Source: Enoplosus armatus | Taxonomy: Eukaryota > Chordata > Actinopteri > Centrarchiformes > Enoplosidae | Length of the DNA stretch: 64,000 nt | Assembly (NCBI RefSeq): GCF_043641665.1 | Contig: NC_092192.1 | Coordinates: 21,243,978 to 21,307,977, forward strand | Reading direction: 5' to 3' | Part shown: piece after piece, positions 49,001-61,159 of the stretch | Layout of the letters: each line of letters starts with the position of its first letter | How positions within the stretch are numbered: position 1 is the stretch's first letter | Program-made: the position numbers and the translations under genes | The notes under the pieces: model-generated | The model's input: the letters and a program-made list of their open reading frames with translations, nothing else | Database searches by the model: none | What the model was told of the DNA's origin: nothing

Positions 49001-49692
49001 ATGAAGCCTGTGGCCGAGCAAACGAAGGAGGATCCTCTAGACAAGACAGCCGAGCTACACTAACACAGTATCACTGTCACTTTCTAGCTGGAGGTTACTA
49101 TCCCATATGTAGTGAGAACATCCAAAAACAATACGATACTCGTTGAAAAGGGATATGACAACACTGTGTTGTAAGCAGAGCTCCCTCAGCTGCTTGTAAA
49201 ACTACACATAAGCAAAAGCCTTAGTTATACTTTTGTTTAAGGGTCTCTTGAAATATCTTTAGGTTGCGGAGATTCAAATATCCACAGAGTCAAAAATACG
49301 ACAATAAATATGCTAATGTGACTTCTGAATCAATGACACTGTTTTCCCTTTTCCCAAACCCAAATCAAGATAACATTCATAACCCCTTCAGCATTTACCA
49401 TTGCAGTGGACTACACATCATATTTGCATTGAAAATGAATGAGCAAATAAAATTATTACACTTCAATAAAATTACAGAAACGCTAGTCTAAAAATCTTCA
49501 ATTTCTTAAAACTGGACTCAGTGCTATACTGTACTTAGTAAATCCCCACAGTGCAGAACCGAAGGGTCCCTGGGGTGGTGCCTTGGGGTCCACCTGCCCT
49601 TTAGCTGTGGGCTGTTCAGCCAGCAGTGGGCAATGGCAGGTCCCTGTGCTGATGGCAGTCACCATCCTTCAGTTGGTCCCCATCCCTTCGTT

Positions 49693-52600
49693 TCAGCTCG
49701 TCTTCTGTGGTTCAACGTGCAGTGTGGGCCAAACTCCACAGAGAAACTGAACAAAGTTAGGATGAGACAGGACAAATAAATAAATGAATATATGAATGAA
49801 TGCAATCACATAAAAGCTACAATATATAAACAGACCAAGGGCTGGACATACCTTTACTTTTGGTCTGTACTTGAGGTAGGTTGACCTGATCTGCAGGCTA
49901 AAAGAAGATGAACATTAGATTTGAATGCAAATGTCTCACATGTCTCTCCAAGTCACTGCAGCTGACTCCTGTTACTCGTGGGAGCTTACCTGAGAAGTAT
50001 GTGAAGGTAGGATCCAAGGCCTGTGAAGATGTGCCACCAGGCATGGAACTGTGTTACTACTCCAACACCGGGGGGAAGCGTCTGTCTACTGGCTCTGAGA
50101 AACCAAAAAGAGGGTTCGCCCAACAACTTAAATTGATAACAAAACAAAAATTGTATCTATATTGTAAAGTATGAGATTCTCCAGAGGAGAGCGTTCATAA
50201 ATGATCAAAAAAGCCAATGCTTTATAAATGTTTTCATATCAAAATCTTAACATGCATCATGCATTTTAGACCAAATAAAGTTTAAGTAAATCAACTGATG
50301 CATTTCCAGGCTTTGACATTACTTTAGGTTTGCCTGACTTGTCCTTGTGATGTGATGTCACATACAGGTTAATGTCACTGACTGAACATTTCCCACATTG
50401 CCGTTAAAAGGATAATTAACTTTCAGCTTTCTCAGAATTTCAGAATTAACTTTGAGCATGTTGATACACAATAAAAAAAAAAGACCCAAGACCCTCACCT
50501 TAATGTGTGACAGAAGATATTGTCGATGTTCCACAGTAGGAACCCTAACATAAAGACTCCTAAAGAGGTGTAACACAGTGGTCTCAGCCATGGGTACACC
50601 CTGACATTGAAACAAAAACAAAAAACAAAAGCAAGTTGTTACTCCTTTGAATGTGAATAAACAACCACTCCTATGGTAGGTTAATGTTTTTCATTTTAAA
50701 AGGCCTCTTGACAAACTTACCATGTTACTATGAAAATAGATCGCATCACCAGGCAAGCTACTAGAGCACCATACATGACCTAGAAGAAGACACAATTATT
50801 CATTTGGCTTTGAAAAACTGCACGGGCTTGTCAAGGCAAGTATTTTGACAACTAACTTTTATATATCTGTTGCTTTGTTAAATTCTCAAATCCACACAAA
50901 CCAACACAACGGGCTAGATGCATTCAGTACAATCTCTATTTAACTCGCCATTTCAACCAAACTCTATGTACTTTTTTTTTCGTGGTGCTCCAACACTGAT
51001 AACATTACCACCATAGAGCAGTGTGATTAGTAAACAAAGTCAGCTCCAAAGAGTAAACAAAGTCAGCTTTGTCACATTGTCCTTACTGTTGTGAAGCAAC
51101 ACACACACACACACACACAATATGAGACTCTAAGGAGGTAGAGCCAAACACTGGGTATAACAGAAGTGGCTGTGCTTGTCTTTTAATGTGCATGTGGTTA
51201 ATGTATCTGGTTAGGGTTATAAAATTCTTCTTCTTGGCAACAAATGTTATCAGTGGTTTCATGCCACAGTAAAGGATTTAGTGCTGAGTTTAGGGATTAG
51301 TATCTGTGGGTTTTCATTCATTTTAAAGGCTACACCTTGATAAACAATAAACAGAGCGTCCAATACCATTAAATGTTGCATTTTTTCATATCTGCTTTGA
51401 CATTAAATGCTACTTAATGTTTGACAACCAGCATGAGTGTTGCATGGGGTGTTGGCAAGCCCATTGTTTACACAAGGTAAAAATGACTGAAGGCACACTG
51501 AGCCCTCATAGCAAACAATGAGCGATCTGAGAAAGGTAAGCACGACGCAGAGCACTCCCTTACCTGGTGAAAGACTGGCTCCTTCCATTGTAAGTACACC
51601 TGCAAAAATACATACAGAAATGACTCAAGAGTATCTGATGGGTAACATGTTAATATTTACATTTACAATGTGGTTCAAAGTAAATGATCACCGTTAGTGA
51701 AAGTGAGTACTTACCACACTGACTGAGATGCTGAAGATTAATAACAATGCAATAGGAAATAAGCTGATGCTGTTCTCCTGTTTGAAGCACTCATATCTGA
51801 AAAGAGAAACAATTGTGTTCATCTTACACGTTTAGCTTGAATAACCATAAAGAATAAAGAGCAAATAACAGAAGGTTAGAAGACCCCCCATATGAACGAG
51901 GACTGACATCCACAGGGACAGCTGACGTGGATACTCTTTAAGACACATGATCTGTGGTGGCAACATGTGGTTATATAAGCACTATGCGTGCATGGCCTCT
52001 CTGGTTAGCCTTGATTGGAACGTGTTTCGGAGCGGCCTGCAGCTGGAGAGATAGTCTCCCCCCTCAGAGAACCTGGGTTACACATGTAACATTCCGTTCT
52101 CATCGCCAGCAAACTCCATCTCAATGTCCCCCCTCCCCTCGTCCGCTGGGTGCACAGTTTCCTCAGCAACAGACTCCAAGCTGTCAGGGTGGGCACCACT
52201 ACATCACCCACCATCATCACCAACACCGGAGCCCTCCAAGGCTGTGTTCTGAGCCCCTTCCTGTATACCCTCTACACTAATGACTGTCCCAGCCCCTCCT
52301 CCATTACACAGTATTTTAAATATTGCGATGACATAGCCATAGTTGCACTTTTCAAGGACAATAACTAAGTCATGGCCTATCAGCACTCCATCTCCCACTT
52401 CACTCAGTGGTGCACAGAGAATCACCTACTCCTGAATGTCACCAAGACTAAGGAACTCCTCACTGAAACCTGCAATAAAGCCAGTACCCCCCACTGCCAC
52501 ATCTCCATCAACTTCAAGCTTCAAGTACCTTGGGATCACCGTTGACAGCTTTGATCATCGCACTACCAACATCCATAAAAGCTGCCAGCAGGGGCTCTGT

Positions 52601-55600
52601 GCCATCCGGAAAGAAGAAAGCCCACTCCGGTAAGAGCTACGTGCCCTCTGCCATTATTGCCCTCGACAAAATAGCAATAACACTCAAATTGCCTCTTTGT
52701 GGCTGTACTGTGTTCCTTGTTTTATTTAATAGAACAGCTCTATGTTTACTTTCTCAGCGAACAACGTAGATGTCAACACACACGCGCTAACAACTCAATG
52801 TCAAGATACAAACAAGTCTGACTGCTTGACCGTGGAAATCAAGTTATCGAGAGGGGGCAAGAACGTGTGGCGCTTATAGAACCACGTGTTGCCAACCAGT
52901 GTATGGACACCACAGGTTATGCGTCTTAAAGAGCATCCACATAAGTTGCCCCCGTGGGGTCAGTCCCCGTTTAAAGTGCAAAATATAGGGTGGAGAGAGA
53001 ACAAGCTGGTCTAAAGTGTAAAGAGATCCTCGAGTCCAGTTTAGAATCAATAGTTCCATTACATACAGCACACTCTACAGCCACAAGATGATGTCACACT
53101 GCACTTTTGTGGACTGGATCAAGTGATCAGCAAGGGATTCACTGGGTCATTTTACAGCCACAATCACACTAAATATGTTCTCAGTGACCGTCAGTCTTCA
53201 GTGCTTCAACAGCAATAAATCCAAAAGGTTGAGCCACTTACAGACAGTAGACAAAGACGCATGTACTGTAAATCATCGGCAACTCGTCCAGTAACTGCAA
53301 ATGAGAACACAGAGAAAACACGTCACCATAGGATTACATTGTTTCAGCATAACTTAACTTCACATTAGGCACCTCATATTTCCTTTGCAAATATTTCCAA
53401 AGGCAACAATCAGTCTGCAGTTTCAGCAAGAAATTGAGATTAGAAAAAAAGATAACTCTCAACAGTCACATGATTCTGTGCGTACACAATATGCTGACAT
53501 ATTGAGATTTCAACGTAACACTGTAGCCCACCTGCATCTCATATAGCAGCGTCATGTGGAAGCACCAGGAACCAACACCAACAGCTGGGGGACGCACAAA
53601 ACATTCAAACTGAAAGTCAGGACATTCTCATGTGTACGCAACATTGATGATTGATGGCATCAGCAGTAAATACTGAACAACTGGAGAGGCCGCTGTTAAT
53701 ACAATATGTAAACAAGGTCTGCGTTTGCTTTAGTAGTGTCACTAATGTGGATCCAGATAATTTATGGCTTCAACAGTCAACCAACCTGCCAGTCCGAGGA
53801 AAGAGCAGACGTAGCGAAACTCAAGGCCATCGCGAAATGTCTGGATGGCCCCACAAATGGGAGGAAGAATCATAATCAGGTTGCTGACAGTGTTCCCTGT
53901 CAAAAAAAAGACAAGGGGGACAAATTACAGCCAGATGACATGACCTGTGCGAATGTCTCTGTGATTGGGTGACATGACAGCAGTGAGAGTTCAGCAAGGC
54001 AGCCTGGGTTACTTATTAAAATCATTGTAACAAAAGCATATCTCATTACAGAAACCTGATCACTGCACTAGGAGTTCATGCACACACTTCTGCTGCCACC
54101 ACATGTGGATTTTCTATACAGGTAATAGAGTAGTATTTGGGTTTGACAGCAGCTGAAGTGTGATGACAGCATCGCTGGTTTGAAACCCAAAAAACAGCTG
54201 TGAAAACCATTGGGTGGGGAGGTGTAAAAGGCCTCAACAACTATCTTTAAGTTTGCCTCAAGCTAAATGTTTAAGCCTTATCTGCAAAAGTGGCCTACGG
54301 TTTAACTGGTGTCAGTGTTTGTGTGTGTAAACCTCCCTTCCCTAGGCCATTGCTGTGTGCGGACTGTACTGTCGATAAATTATCAGGCCCACAGGGAACC
54401 TGACAAAACACGGCTCAACACTGATCCCAATGTTGTTCTTTCTGGGTGTGGTGAAGTACAAACTCAGGTGTGGAAACAATCAGACTTACCAAGATGCTAA
54501 GTAGTTTGAAAACTAACACTGCTTACTAGTATTTTCATAACCCACACGACACCTTCCCTTTATCTCGAAGTGTCAGATAAAAGCCAAGGCCTTTCCACAA
54601 GTCCTTAATATGTCATTTAATATGTGTGGACTTGGGTTACTGATAATAAATGCACCACACGCCAAGAACACTGCAGCATGTGAGTGTTTTTGTTTTTCAC
54701 ATTTCACAACTGCAAACATCTGAATGTGACGAGACGCCTGTCCCCTGTGTGTGACTTCCCTCTGTGTCTGCGTCCACTGTCGCCATGTGCTGATGTTTTA
54801 AAAAGAGAGATAATGCACGGAAGCACACATCAAATGAGGATTAAAACCATGCCAGTGTCTCTTTTCCATATGAACAATGCCACATTCCAGCCATTGTAAA
54901 CTGAATCACCGTTTAAATGCCAAACAAGCCTTCTGCGGCTGAAAACAACTATCCAGCTAGGCCGGCGTGTGTCATTTGTGCAAACAAAAGCTTCAACTGT
55001 CAGTATCCTTGATATGCTGCATTTACGCCAGTACAGTACCAATGTTGAACGTTGAAACGTTTCAATGAAGTTAATGAATGAATGCTGTATACAATAGGTT
55101 TACAACGTGTACTCAACAATAAAACCAAGAGTTTAGCACTACAAAGGCCTCTTTACAAAATGCAAAGCAGTAATCTAACTAAACTCCGACCCACTTGGCT
55201 TGAGTTTACCTTGAACTAACTGTTGCATCACTTAGTATCCTGGTTACAAGACGACAGCACAACTGGAAGGTCCTCAACATACAGTGAAACTTGTAAGATC
55301 CTATATTCAGTTCTACAATGAAACCTCAGTGAATTTGTATTGCATAGTTCACTTCCAAGAGTAACTTTATAATATTTTCAGTGGGAGTGTTTGTCTTTGA
55401 AGGTAAGCATATGTCACTGCACGTTAGTAAAAGCTGAGGCCATGTCATTTCTGCGTGACATAGCAGCTTTTTGAACTGTTTGACACTAGCAAGGTGTAAA
55501 TCTAAGATAATGGTTCCTGGTGAACCAGTTTTCATCACTGGACACAGCAATGAGGCGCCCTGATGCGTATGGAGGAAATGTTTCATCAACTTTCAAGTGG

Positions 55601-56179
55601 TGCCTGCGACTGACTAAAGCGCCTCGTGAAGGGAACCACGTTCCAGAGTCGACTTGATATGCAAATGAGCGGTAATGTGGAATAATGTTAAACTGCGATG
55701 TGTCTGCGGTAACGTTAGCCGACCGACGGAGAAGCTAACGTTATATGCAAATCAGCCCGACACCGAACAGGTTGACTGTATCTCCGCGGTCTGCCCTTCT
55801 TTTACCTCATTACACCTCCAGTAGGTTCGAGCTAACATTTAGCTTTTACTAGCTCACTAGCTCAATTCACATCAGCCCAACTAACACGATAGCATAAATC
55901 CAGTAAATGGCTGTTAACGTTACACCAGCTGCTCCTACTTCATGTTTACGTTATTGAGGGGCGACTGTACGTAGCCTACACACACACACACACACACACT
56001 GTCCTTCCCCAAATTCCCCCTAAAACGAACCACAAATTTTTTTTTTGTATAAATGATGCAATTATATTTTACTTACAAAATTCCGCGATGTAAAAAGAGA
56101 CGACATAATTTTCTTCGCACCAGTCCAGCGTTGAGGTCGGCCGCCCCCAGTATCCTTGCCTGTCTGCCGAGGGAGCCAT
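49693..56179 (-). CDS. acer3: Alkaline ceramidase 3
   Basis: Seven-pass membrane amidase of the ER/Golgi that hydrolyses unsaturated long-chain ceramides to sphingosine. Eleven exons: 56179-56077, 53896-53786, 53584-53532, 53294-53242, 51796-51715, 51599-51564, 50779-50721, 50600-50499, 50094-49990, 49897-49852, 49746-49693. They join to 804 nt, 267 aa, exactly the human ACER3 length as I recall it. The family signature is intact: GYWG near the start, [19 protein letters not shown], the first metal-site region GSWCFHMTL, and the C-terminal [14 protein letters not shown] that supplies the last two histidines; WNIDNIFC lies between. The start codon [12 protein letters not shown] agrees with vertebrate orthologues. 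The C-terminal end VEPQKTS differs slightly from human. Intron 4 holds a dead LINE copy. Upstream is serpinh1 on the same strand. Confidence 0.97.
51099..51118. repeat. (AC)n in acer3 intron 6
   Basis: Ten AC units between the exons at 51599-51564 and 50779-50721. Confidence 0.9.
52090..52640 (+). mobile_element. Dead LINE reverse transcriptase fragment in acer3 intron 4
   Basis: Plus-strand translation from 52111 gives reverse-transcriptase blocks in order: [33 protein letters not shown], the catalytic-type YCDD within [11 protein letters not shown], then after an in-frame stop (52366-52368) [20 protein letters not shown], and in another frame from about 52520 FKYLGITVD. These are RT domains 3-7 of a non-LTR retrotransposon (CR1/L2/Rex1-like by eye). 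The stop, the frameshift and the missing endonuclease and 5' part mean it cannot be active. Sequence just upstream (51950-52090) may be a further repeat. Confidence 0.85.
55978..55999. repeat. (CA)n in acer3 intron 1
   Basis: Eleven CA units about 80 bases inside intron 1 from the exon 1 donor. Confidence 0.9.
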
Positions 56180-57840
56180 GATGGAAGAGGGGGGGAGGCT
56201 GTGGGTGCTAACGGATTTGTAGTCCCATCACAGCGCGAGCGCTCCGCGAGCCCTCCTCCACGCGAGCGATGGAACGGCGGATAACGAAGTCCAGCGCGAC
56301 TGCTGTAACAGGAAGTGACTGCTAAACGCAGCGGTAGCCACGCAAATGGTGGCGTTTTACTGCTAGCGCCAAGTCGAGAAATGTTTCGTATGAGCTGCAT
56401 GTCAGACTTGCCATTCTAAGTGCAGCCCATGCGTACTAACGAGTTTTAAGTGTTTTTGATTGATAATTAAGCTCAGTTTAAACCTAACCTAAACCTAAAA
56501 TGAGCCATATGTAGCGACTAAATGTGTCCCCTGGTGACATTTAATATGATAGCCTGTTATTAGTGCCAGAAAAAACCTTGATGGCTTTCTGTGTACATTA
56601 CAGTAGACCAATAAATGAGGTTTCAGTTCACTACTTCATTGCCACATCGGCAATAATTTGACTGAGATTTGTCATGCAGTCAGGCAAAAGAGGAACACAA
56701 GGACAACAAGCAGAACAGGATGTACAAGCGGGCTATAAGAAGAAGAAAAAAAAAGAAAGATCAAAAGATCTAGTCAGCTTGTTGAATTATAAAATGAAGG
56801 ATGGCTTTTGCGTAAGTGCTGTCTCTGAGACAGTTCTGCATTTCATGCTCCTCTGTCTCACCCCGTCAGGTGACTGATGGACTGCAGACTTGGTTTTAAA
56901 GGAGGTTCTGTACAAAGGCTGTATACATCACACCACACAAGCAGCTCCTCTATTTCTACAGTACAGGCTGAGTCATCTTCAAAGAGCGTTTCACGTCTGA
57001 GTCTTTCTACAATCAAGGTGCAATGCAATTGGCCGTAAAAAAGTAAAGGCCTTTATTCAGAAACATTACGTCTATCATTGTCCCTATTTAAGTTTTACAA
57101 CTAATGTATAACTACTTACTTTGCGCATTCTTTAAGCAATTCTCCAAATATTCCAGGAATTGCAGTATGATCTCACACAGCCAAAGAAAGCATACATAAA
57201 AACAGTATGATGCATGTCTTATGATAGATTATTGTATAAATAATGACGTTTGTTTGCTACAAAACAAAAACAATCACTGTTCTGTCATAAATCCAGATGC
57301 CCTCTAGGTGGTGTGATACACCAAGAAAAGGTCCCAGAATACACTGAAACAAATAGCAATACAAATATTAATATTATTTAATATTCTCCATAGCCAAGTG
57401 CATTATATTACTCTATTCTATGATTGGACCCTTTTCTATAAAATAGTTATTGATTTGCTCAGTATTGACTGATTTTGATTTTTTGAAGTTAATTGTGAAC
57501 CTGATGCACTCAGGTTGGAGTTTGATAATGTGGCTTTTAGTGCGTGCTTTGGTCATTGGAGCAGCTGCAGAACCCATCTGGATGTACCCAAATATTTTGT
57601 TGAGGTCTAAATATTTACAGTTTATTGATTAAGACCATCGCGACACATTCTTTGCTGAAGTGGAGCTTCCCAGGAGGCTGCACAACCCCTCTCACTGGAA
57701 TCTTCTCATGTTATTCAGCTGGAAAAATCCCACCGGAGGCCTGACTTCAAAATACATGCCCAAGGCTGGAGCTGCTATTGCAAGCAGACGTTCTGGTGCA
57801 CAAAGGAAAATGCAAACAACAAATCTGAAATTAAGATGAC
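56180..57840. other. Intergenic between acer3 promoter and serpinh1 3' end
   Basis: The first 150 bases right of the acer3 start are GC-rich with several CpG, as in a housekeeping promoter. The remainder is A/T rich with no recognised gene. Confidence 0.5.
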
Positions 57841-57855
57841 ACTTGTTTCCACTCT

Positions 57856-57861
57856 TTTATT
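57856..57861 (-). terminator. Candidate poly(A) signal of serpinh1
   Basis: AATAAA on the minus strand about 810 bases past the serpinh1 stop codon, which would give a 3' UTR that includes the CA array at 58589-58619. Confidence 0.5.
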
Positions 57862-58587
57862 GCAAAAAAAAAAATGAAATTTGTAACAGTCTAAAACCAT
57901 TCATATTTTGTCAAAACAGGTGTGCACACTCTATTATAGAGATAGTTCTTATTAGATCAGCCATAGTTTGTCTGGGGTTTTTTTTGCCAGTGTAGACCAA
58001 TGTATTCGGGGTAGATCAATGCCAAGAGAAACAGCAGTGTAGCCTCTAGGTTGAAAATAAAATATGCTTGTGGTGGAAAGCAGTGCAAAGGATGGGCAAA
58101 AAAAATTATGAAGATTCTTGGACTTAACAAATGAAAAGCAGCCAGGTCTGACAAACTAAAACACATTTTGTTAAATTAAATTAAACAGCAAGCACCATAA
58201 AATCTCCCCAAAAGTAAGATTGTTGAACAATTTTTACAAAGACTTGACAAAAGAAACAATTCTTGTGCTTACATATGGTAATGATAATGTTTCACAGGTG
58301 TTCTACTCCTCCACTGAAGTAAACTGCATTTACATTTTAGGCATTTATCAGGGAAATCAATACTTAATGTAAGTCTTCAGTCCATAGTGTGATCTGCCAA
58401 TACATATCAAAAAAGTGGTATCAAATATTCTTCAAGCTAAAAATGAAGGCTGTGCACAATGCTTTGCTGACTAAAACACAGGGCAAAAGGTTTGGAATGC
58501 TGTTGGCATGTGACGTAAAGGAATGCACTTGAGCGGTATCAGCCGTACATCTTATTTCTCTCAGCATATTGCGGGAGGAAATATACA

Positions 58588-58588
<1 letters not shown>

Positions 58589-58619
<31 letters not shown>
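58589..58619. repeat. (CA)n in serpinh1 3' UTR
   Basis: About 15 CA units some 50 bases past the stop codon, so probably transcribed as a GU repeat. Confidence 0.9.
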
Positions 58620-58621
<2 letters not shown>

Positions 58622-58669
58622 GAGACACAGAGTGAGACATTTAACTTAGACACCCAGGTCAACGCGTGG

Positions 58670-60642
58670 TTACAATTCATCCCTCATCTTTTCACCCTTT
58701 GGCCTGACCATCCTGCCAATGAACAGGATGGATTTTGTCTTCTGGTCCTTCACGAGGAAGATGAAAGGGTGGTCAGCGTAGAACAGCTTAGGGTTTTTCA
58801 GCTTGTCACTGCCAAAGACGCTGGCGTCAATTTCATTTCCATCCGTGTCCCATTCCATGGCAGAGGCGTGAAACACGTTGGACAGGTAGAGGTCCTTCTT
58901 CCCAGAGATGTTGGACAAGTCGGCTTTGGATTTGTCCACGGCCTCTGTCAGGCCCAACTCTCCGAGGTGTTTCTAAATGGGAGCAGAAAATGAAAAAGTG
59001 TAATTCAGATCATGTAAAAACAGGAGTTAAGACTGAGGTCTAGTCATTTTTAGTCTCTTGCTTCTTTTACCTGCAGGTTGTGGCTGACTTCCATGCTGAC
59101 TTTGGGCAGAGACACAGCTACTGCTGTCTGCTGCAGCTTGCCCATCCACGTATCCAGCTGCTCCTTGGTCAGTTTCTTCTCCAGTCTCTCCAGAGGTTCC
59201 AGGTGGGAGGGCATAATGAACACCACAGTGGACTTCTTATGGGCCAGTGGCATGCTCAGGATGATTAACTTGTTGGTTTTGTCTTCATAGAAGCCATAGA
59301 GACCTGAGGAAACAAATCCAATGTATTACAAATATTAGCAATCTCTGCTCACAATACATTTTAATGCTGTGAACCAGGGGTTTCTCCTTCTCATAGCAGG
59401 AAGGTTTATTGTATTGCTGTGTTACAGACAACATTTAGTATTGCGTATACACCTACATGAAGCCAACACGGGGCAAGAATAAGTATGCATGTAACGCTGT
59501 TGTGAAAGAGCTCTTGTTTCTATGAGCAACACGTGCAATAATCTTTCATCTTTAATAGTTCAACATTTTGGGAAATACTCATGTATGTGCATTCACATCA
59601 AGCTACAGCCAGCAGCGTGTTAGCTTAGCTTAGCATGAAGACTGTAACCAGGGGGAAAAGGCTGTAACCCGTCATAAAAAAAATAGTTTGTCAAAATATC
59701 GATCTGTTCCTTTAAATGTCACATATTTTGGCTCCACCTCCACCTACCTGTGCGATGCATCATCTGTACTGACACAGTGAAGCTACGGGAGACCATGAAT
59801 CCACGGTTGTCCACCATCTTGTGATGGAACTGCTCGTCCCAGTGAGCTGTGAGGGAAAAAAAAAGTCTGTTAATTTTGAGAGCGTTTAAAAGAATAGTAC
59901 TGCACATACACATGTTTACATAAGACTCACGTTTGAAAAACATAGCATTGATGATCATTGCCCCGTCAGTCTTTTCCACATCCTTGGTGACCTCAGGCAG
60001 TTTGCCATTGGTGGACTTGGCCGCCCACTCGTTGATGGAGTTCACAGCACTCTTCTTGTCTCTGAAGTTTATCTTGGAGTGGTCACAGTTGTAGTGCTTT
60101 TTGCTGCTCTTGACGAAACCATCCACAAAGGTGACAGAGCTGGGTCCATACAGGCGGTTGCTAATCTTCCAGGTGACATTGCGGGTCTTTGGGTTGCTCA
60201 CCTCAGTTAGGAGCTCGGCCAGGCCGGAGTGCAGCTGCTCATCTTTGACTTTAGCCGCGTTCAGAAGGGTTTTTACCTGTGAGGCAGTGGAGGCTTTACC
60301 CCCAAGAGCTACCAGACCCAGAGAGGAGGCCACTACTACTGGGGAGATGAGGATGTTTTCTACATTCTTTTCCTTAGCCATGTTTTGGTAGAGACTGAAG
60401 GCCAAGTTTGCGCTGTTGTCAGCCAGGATGGTGGCGTGGTTACTCAGGGCTTTGCCTGCTGAGGCCGGGGTGGCAGCTGAGGCTGAGGCAGGGGTGGCAG
60501 CTGAGGCTGAGGCCGGGGTGGCAGCTGAGGCTGATGCTGGGGTGGCAGCTGAGGCTGAGGCCGGGGTGGCAGCTGAGGCTGAAGCTGCAGCTGAGGCTGA
60601 AGTGGCCAGGAGGACCAGGGCTGCCAGGTTTGTCACCCACAT
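58670..60642 (-). CDS. serpinh1: Serpin H1 / HSP47, collagen-specific ER chaperone
   Basis: Non-inhibitory serpin that binds procollagen in the ER and is needed for triple-helix maturation. Coding exons 60642-59931, 59846-59748, 59303-59071 and 58972-58670 join to 1347 nt, 448 aa (human 418). An upstream acceptor at 60667-60668 and a donor at 60932-60937 define a 5' untranslated exon. The signal peptide is followed by a low-complexity Ala/Ser/Thr/Pro segment: five perfect copies of ASASAATP (residues 20-59). Then the serpin fold runs from about residue 67 with hallmarks of HSP47: [62 protein letters not shown] and the ER-retrieval tail RDEL. The extra length relative to human comes mainly from the repeat. 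Teleosts have two co-orthologues (a and b); I cannot tell which this is. Confidence 0.97.
59553..59720. repeat. MITE fragment in serpinh1 intron
   Basis: Contains ATAGTTCAACATTTTGGGAA and GTTAGCTTAGCTTAGCATGA, shared with the element at 23900-24490. It is much shorter, so either an internally deleted copy or a relative. Confidence 0.65.
60466..60585. repeat. Coding 24-bp tandem repeat, five units
   Basis: Five head-to-tail 24-bp units, each encoding ASASAATP in serpinh1. The units differ from one another only at a few silent positions (for example GGC/GGA and GAG/GAT in the plus-strand reading), so the peptide is perfectly repeated. Confidence 0.95.
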
Positions 60643-60861
60643 AATGTAATGCTAATCAGAGAAAACCTATGAGAAGACATGAAGACAAACATCAGTCCTT
60701 AATGTAATCTACTGACCTAAAAAGAGGGACAACATCTTGGTCTGGATTGATGTTTGTTCTGTTTCAGTTTGAAATATCTTGTTTGTCGTACTTTTCCAAA
60801 CTCAGGAAGCCCATTCTGTGGCATATTTAGGGTTTACTCTGCAGTTTCCAAGGACAATAGC

Positions 60862-60877
60862 GGGGGGGGGGGGGGGG
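60862..60877. repeat. Poly(G) tract in serpinh1 5' intron
   Basis: Sixteen consecutive G on the plus strand, inside the intron between the untranslated exon and the start-codon exon. Confidence 0.95.
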
Positions 60878-60937
60878 TGGATTAACCCATGCCATTCAAA
60901 TTAGATCTCTCCCAGTAGACCTCAAGGCAAGACTTAC

Positions 60938-61157
60938 ATAACAGCCACGTAGGCAGCTGCAGGACTATCTGAGACAAAATATTGGCCAGCTAGGTCTCAG
61001 TTCTGCCATGTTTTGGCAACACAAAAGATTTCAAAAAACTCTGCAGAGGCATGAGTCTGGTGGATGCTGATTGGTTCGTCGTGGTGTGGAAGAAGTGACC
61101 ACGTGCTGACACACACAAAACCAATGTAGGTTTTTATTCCAGTCCACGTATATATAG
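60938..61157 (-). promoter_or_regulatory. serpinh1 TATA box and 5' untranslated exon
   Basis: On the minus strand CTATATATAC at 61148-61157 is a TATA-box candidate. About 30 bases on, transcription could begin near 61120 and run to the donor ATGTAAGT, with the exon ending at 60938. This exon has no start codon in frame with the protein. A CCAAT motif near 61070 would then fall inside the exon, which is a weakness of the model. Confidence 0.45.
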
Positions 61158-61159
61158 AG

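Larger units (their letters stand above)
42900..49600. other. Intergenic desert between MMP cluster and acer3
   Basis: About 6.7 kb in which no exon chain or family motif is visible. It holds the repeat at 44419-45100, TG arrays at 45511-45541 and 45656-45676 and a GGTTT array at 46059-46083. The right part may include a long acer3 3' UTR; a minus-strand AATAAA near 47177 is a possible distal signal. Confidence 0.55.

Noticed and set aside
58523..58993. 156-aa plus-strand frame
   Set aside because: Antisense shadow of the last serpinh1 exon, which ends in RDEL on the minus strand.
60408..60649. Plus-strand open frames of 77-78 aa rich in Leu/Arg/Gln or Ala/Glu
   Set aside because: They are antisense readings of the serpinh1 signal region and its 24-bp repeat; tandem repeats of a multiple of three stay open in several frames by chance.
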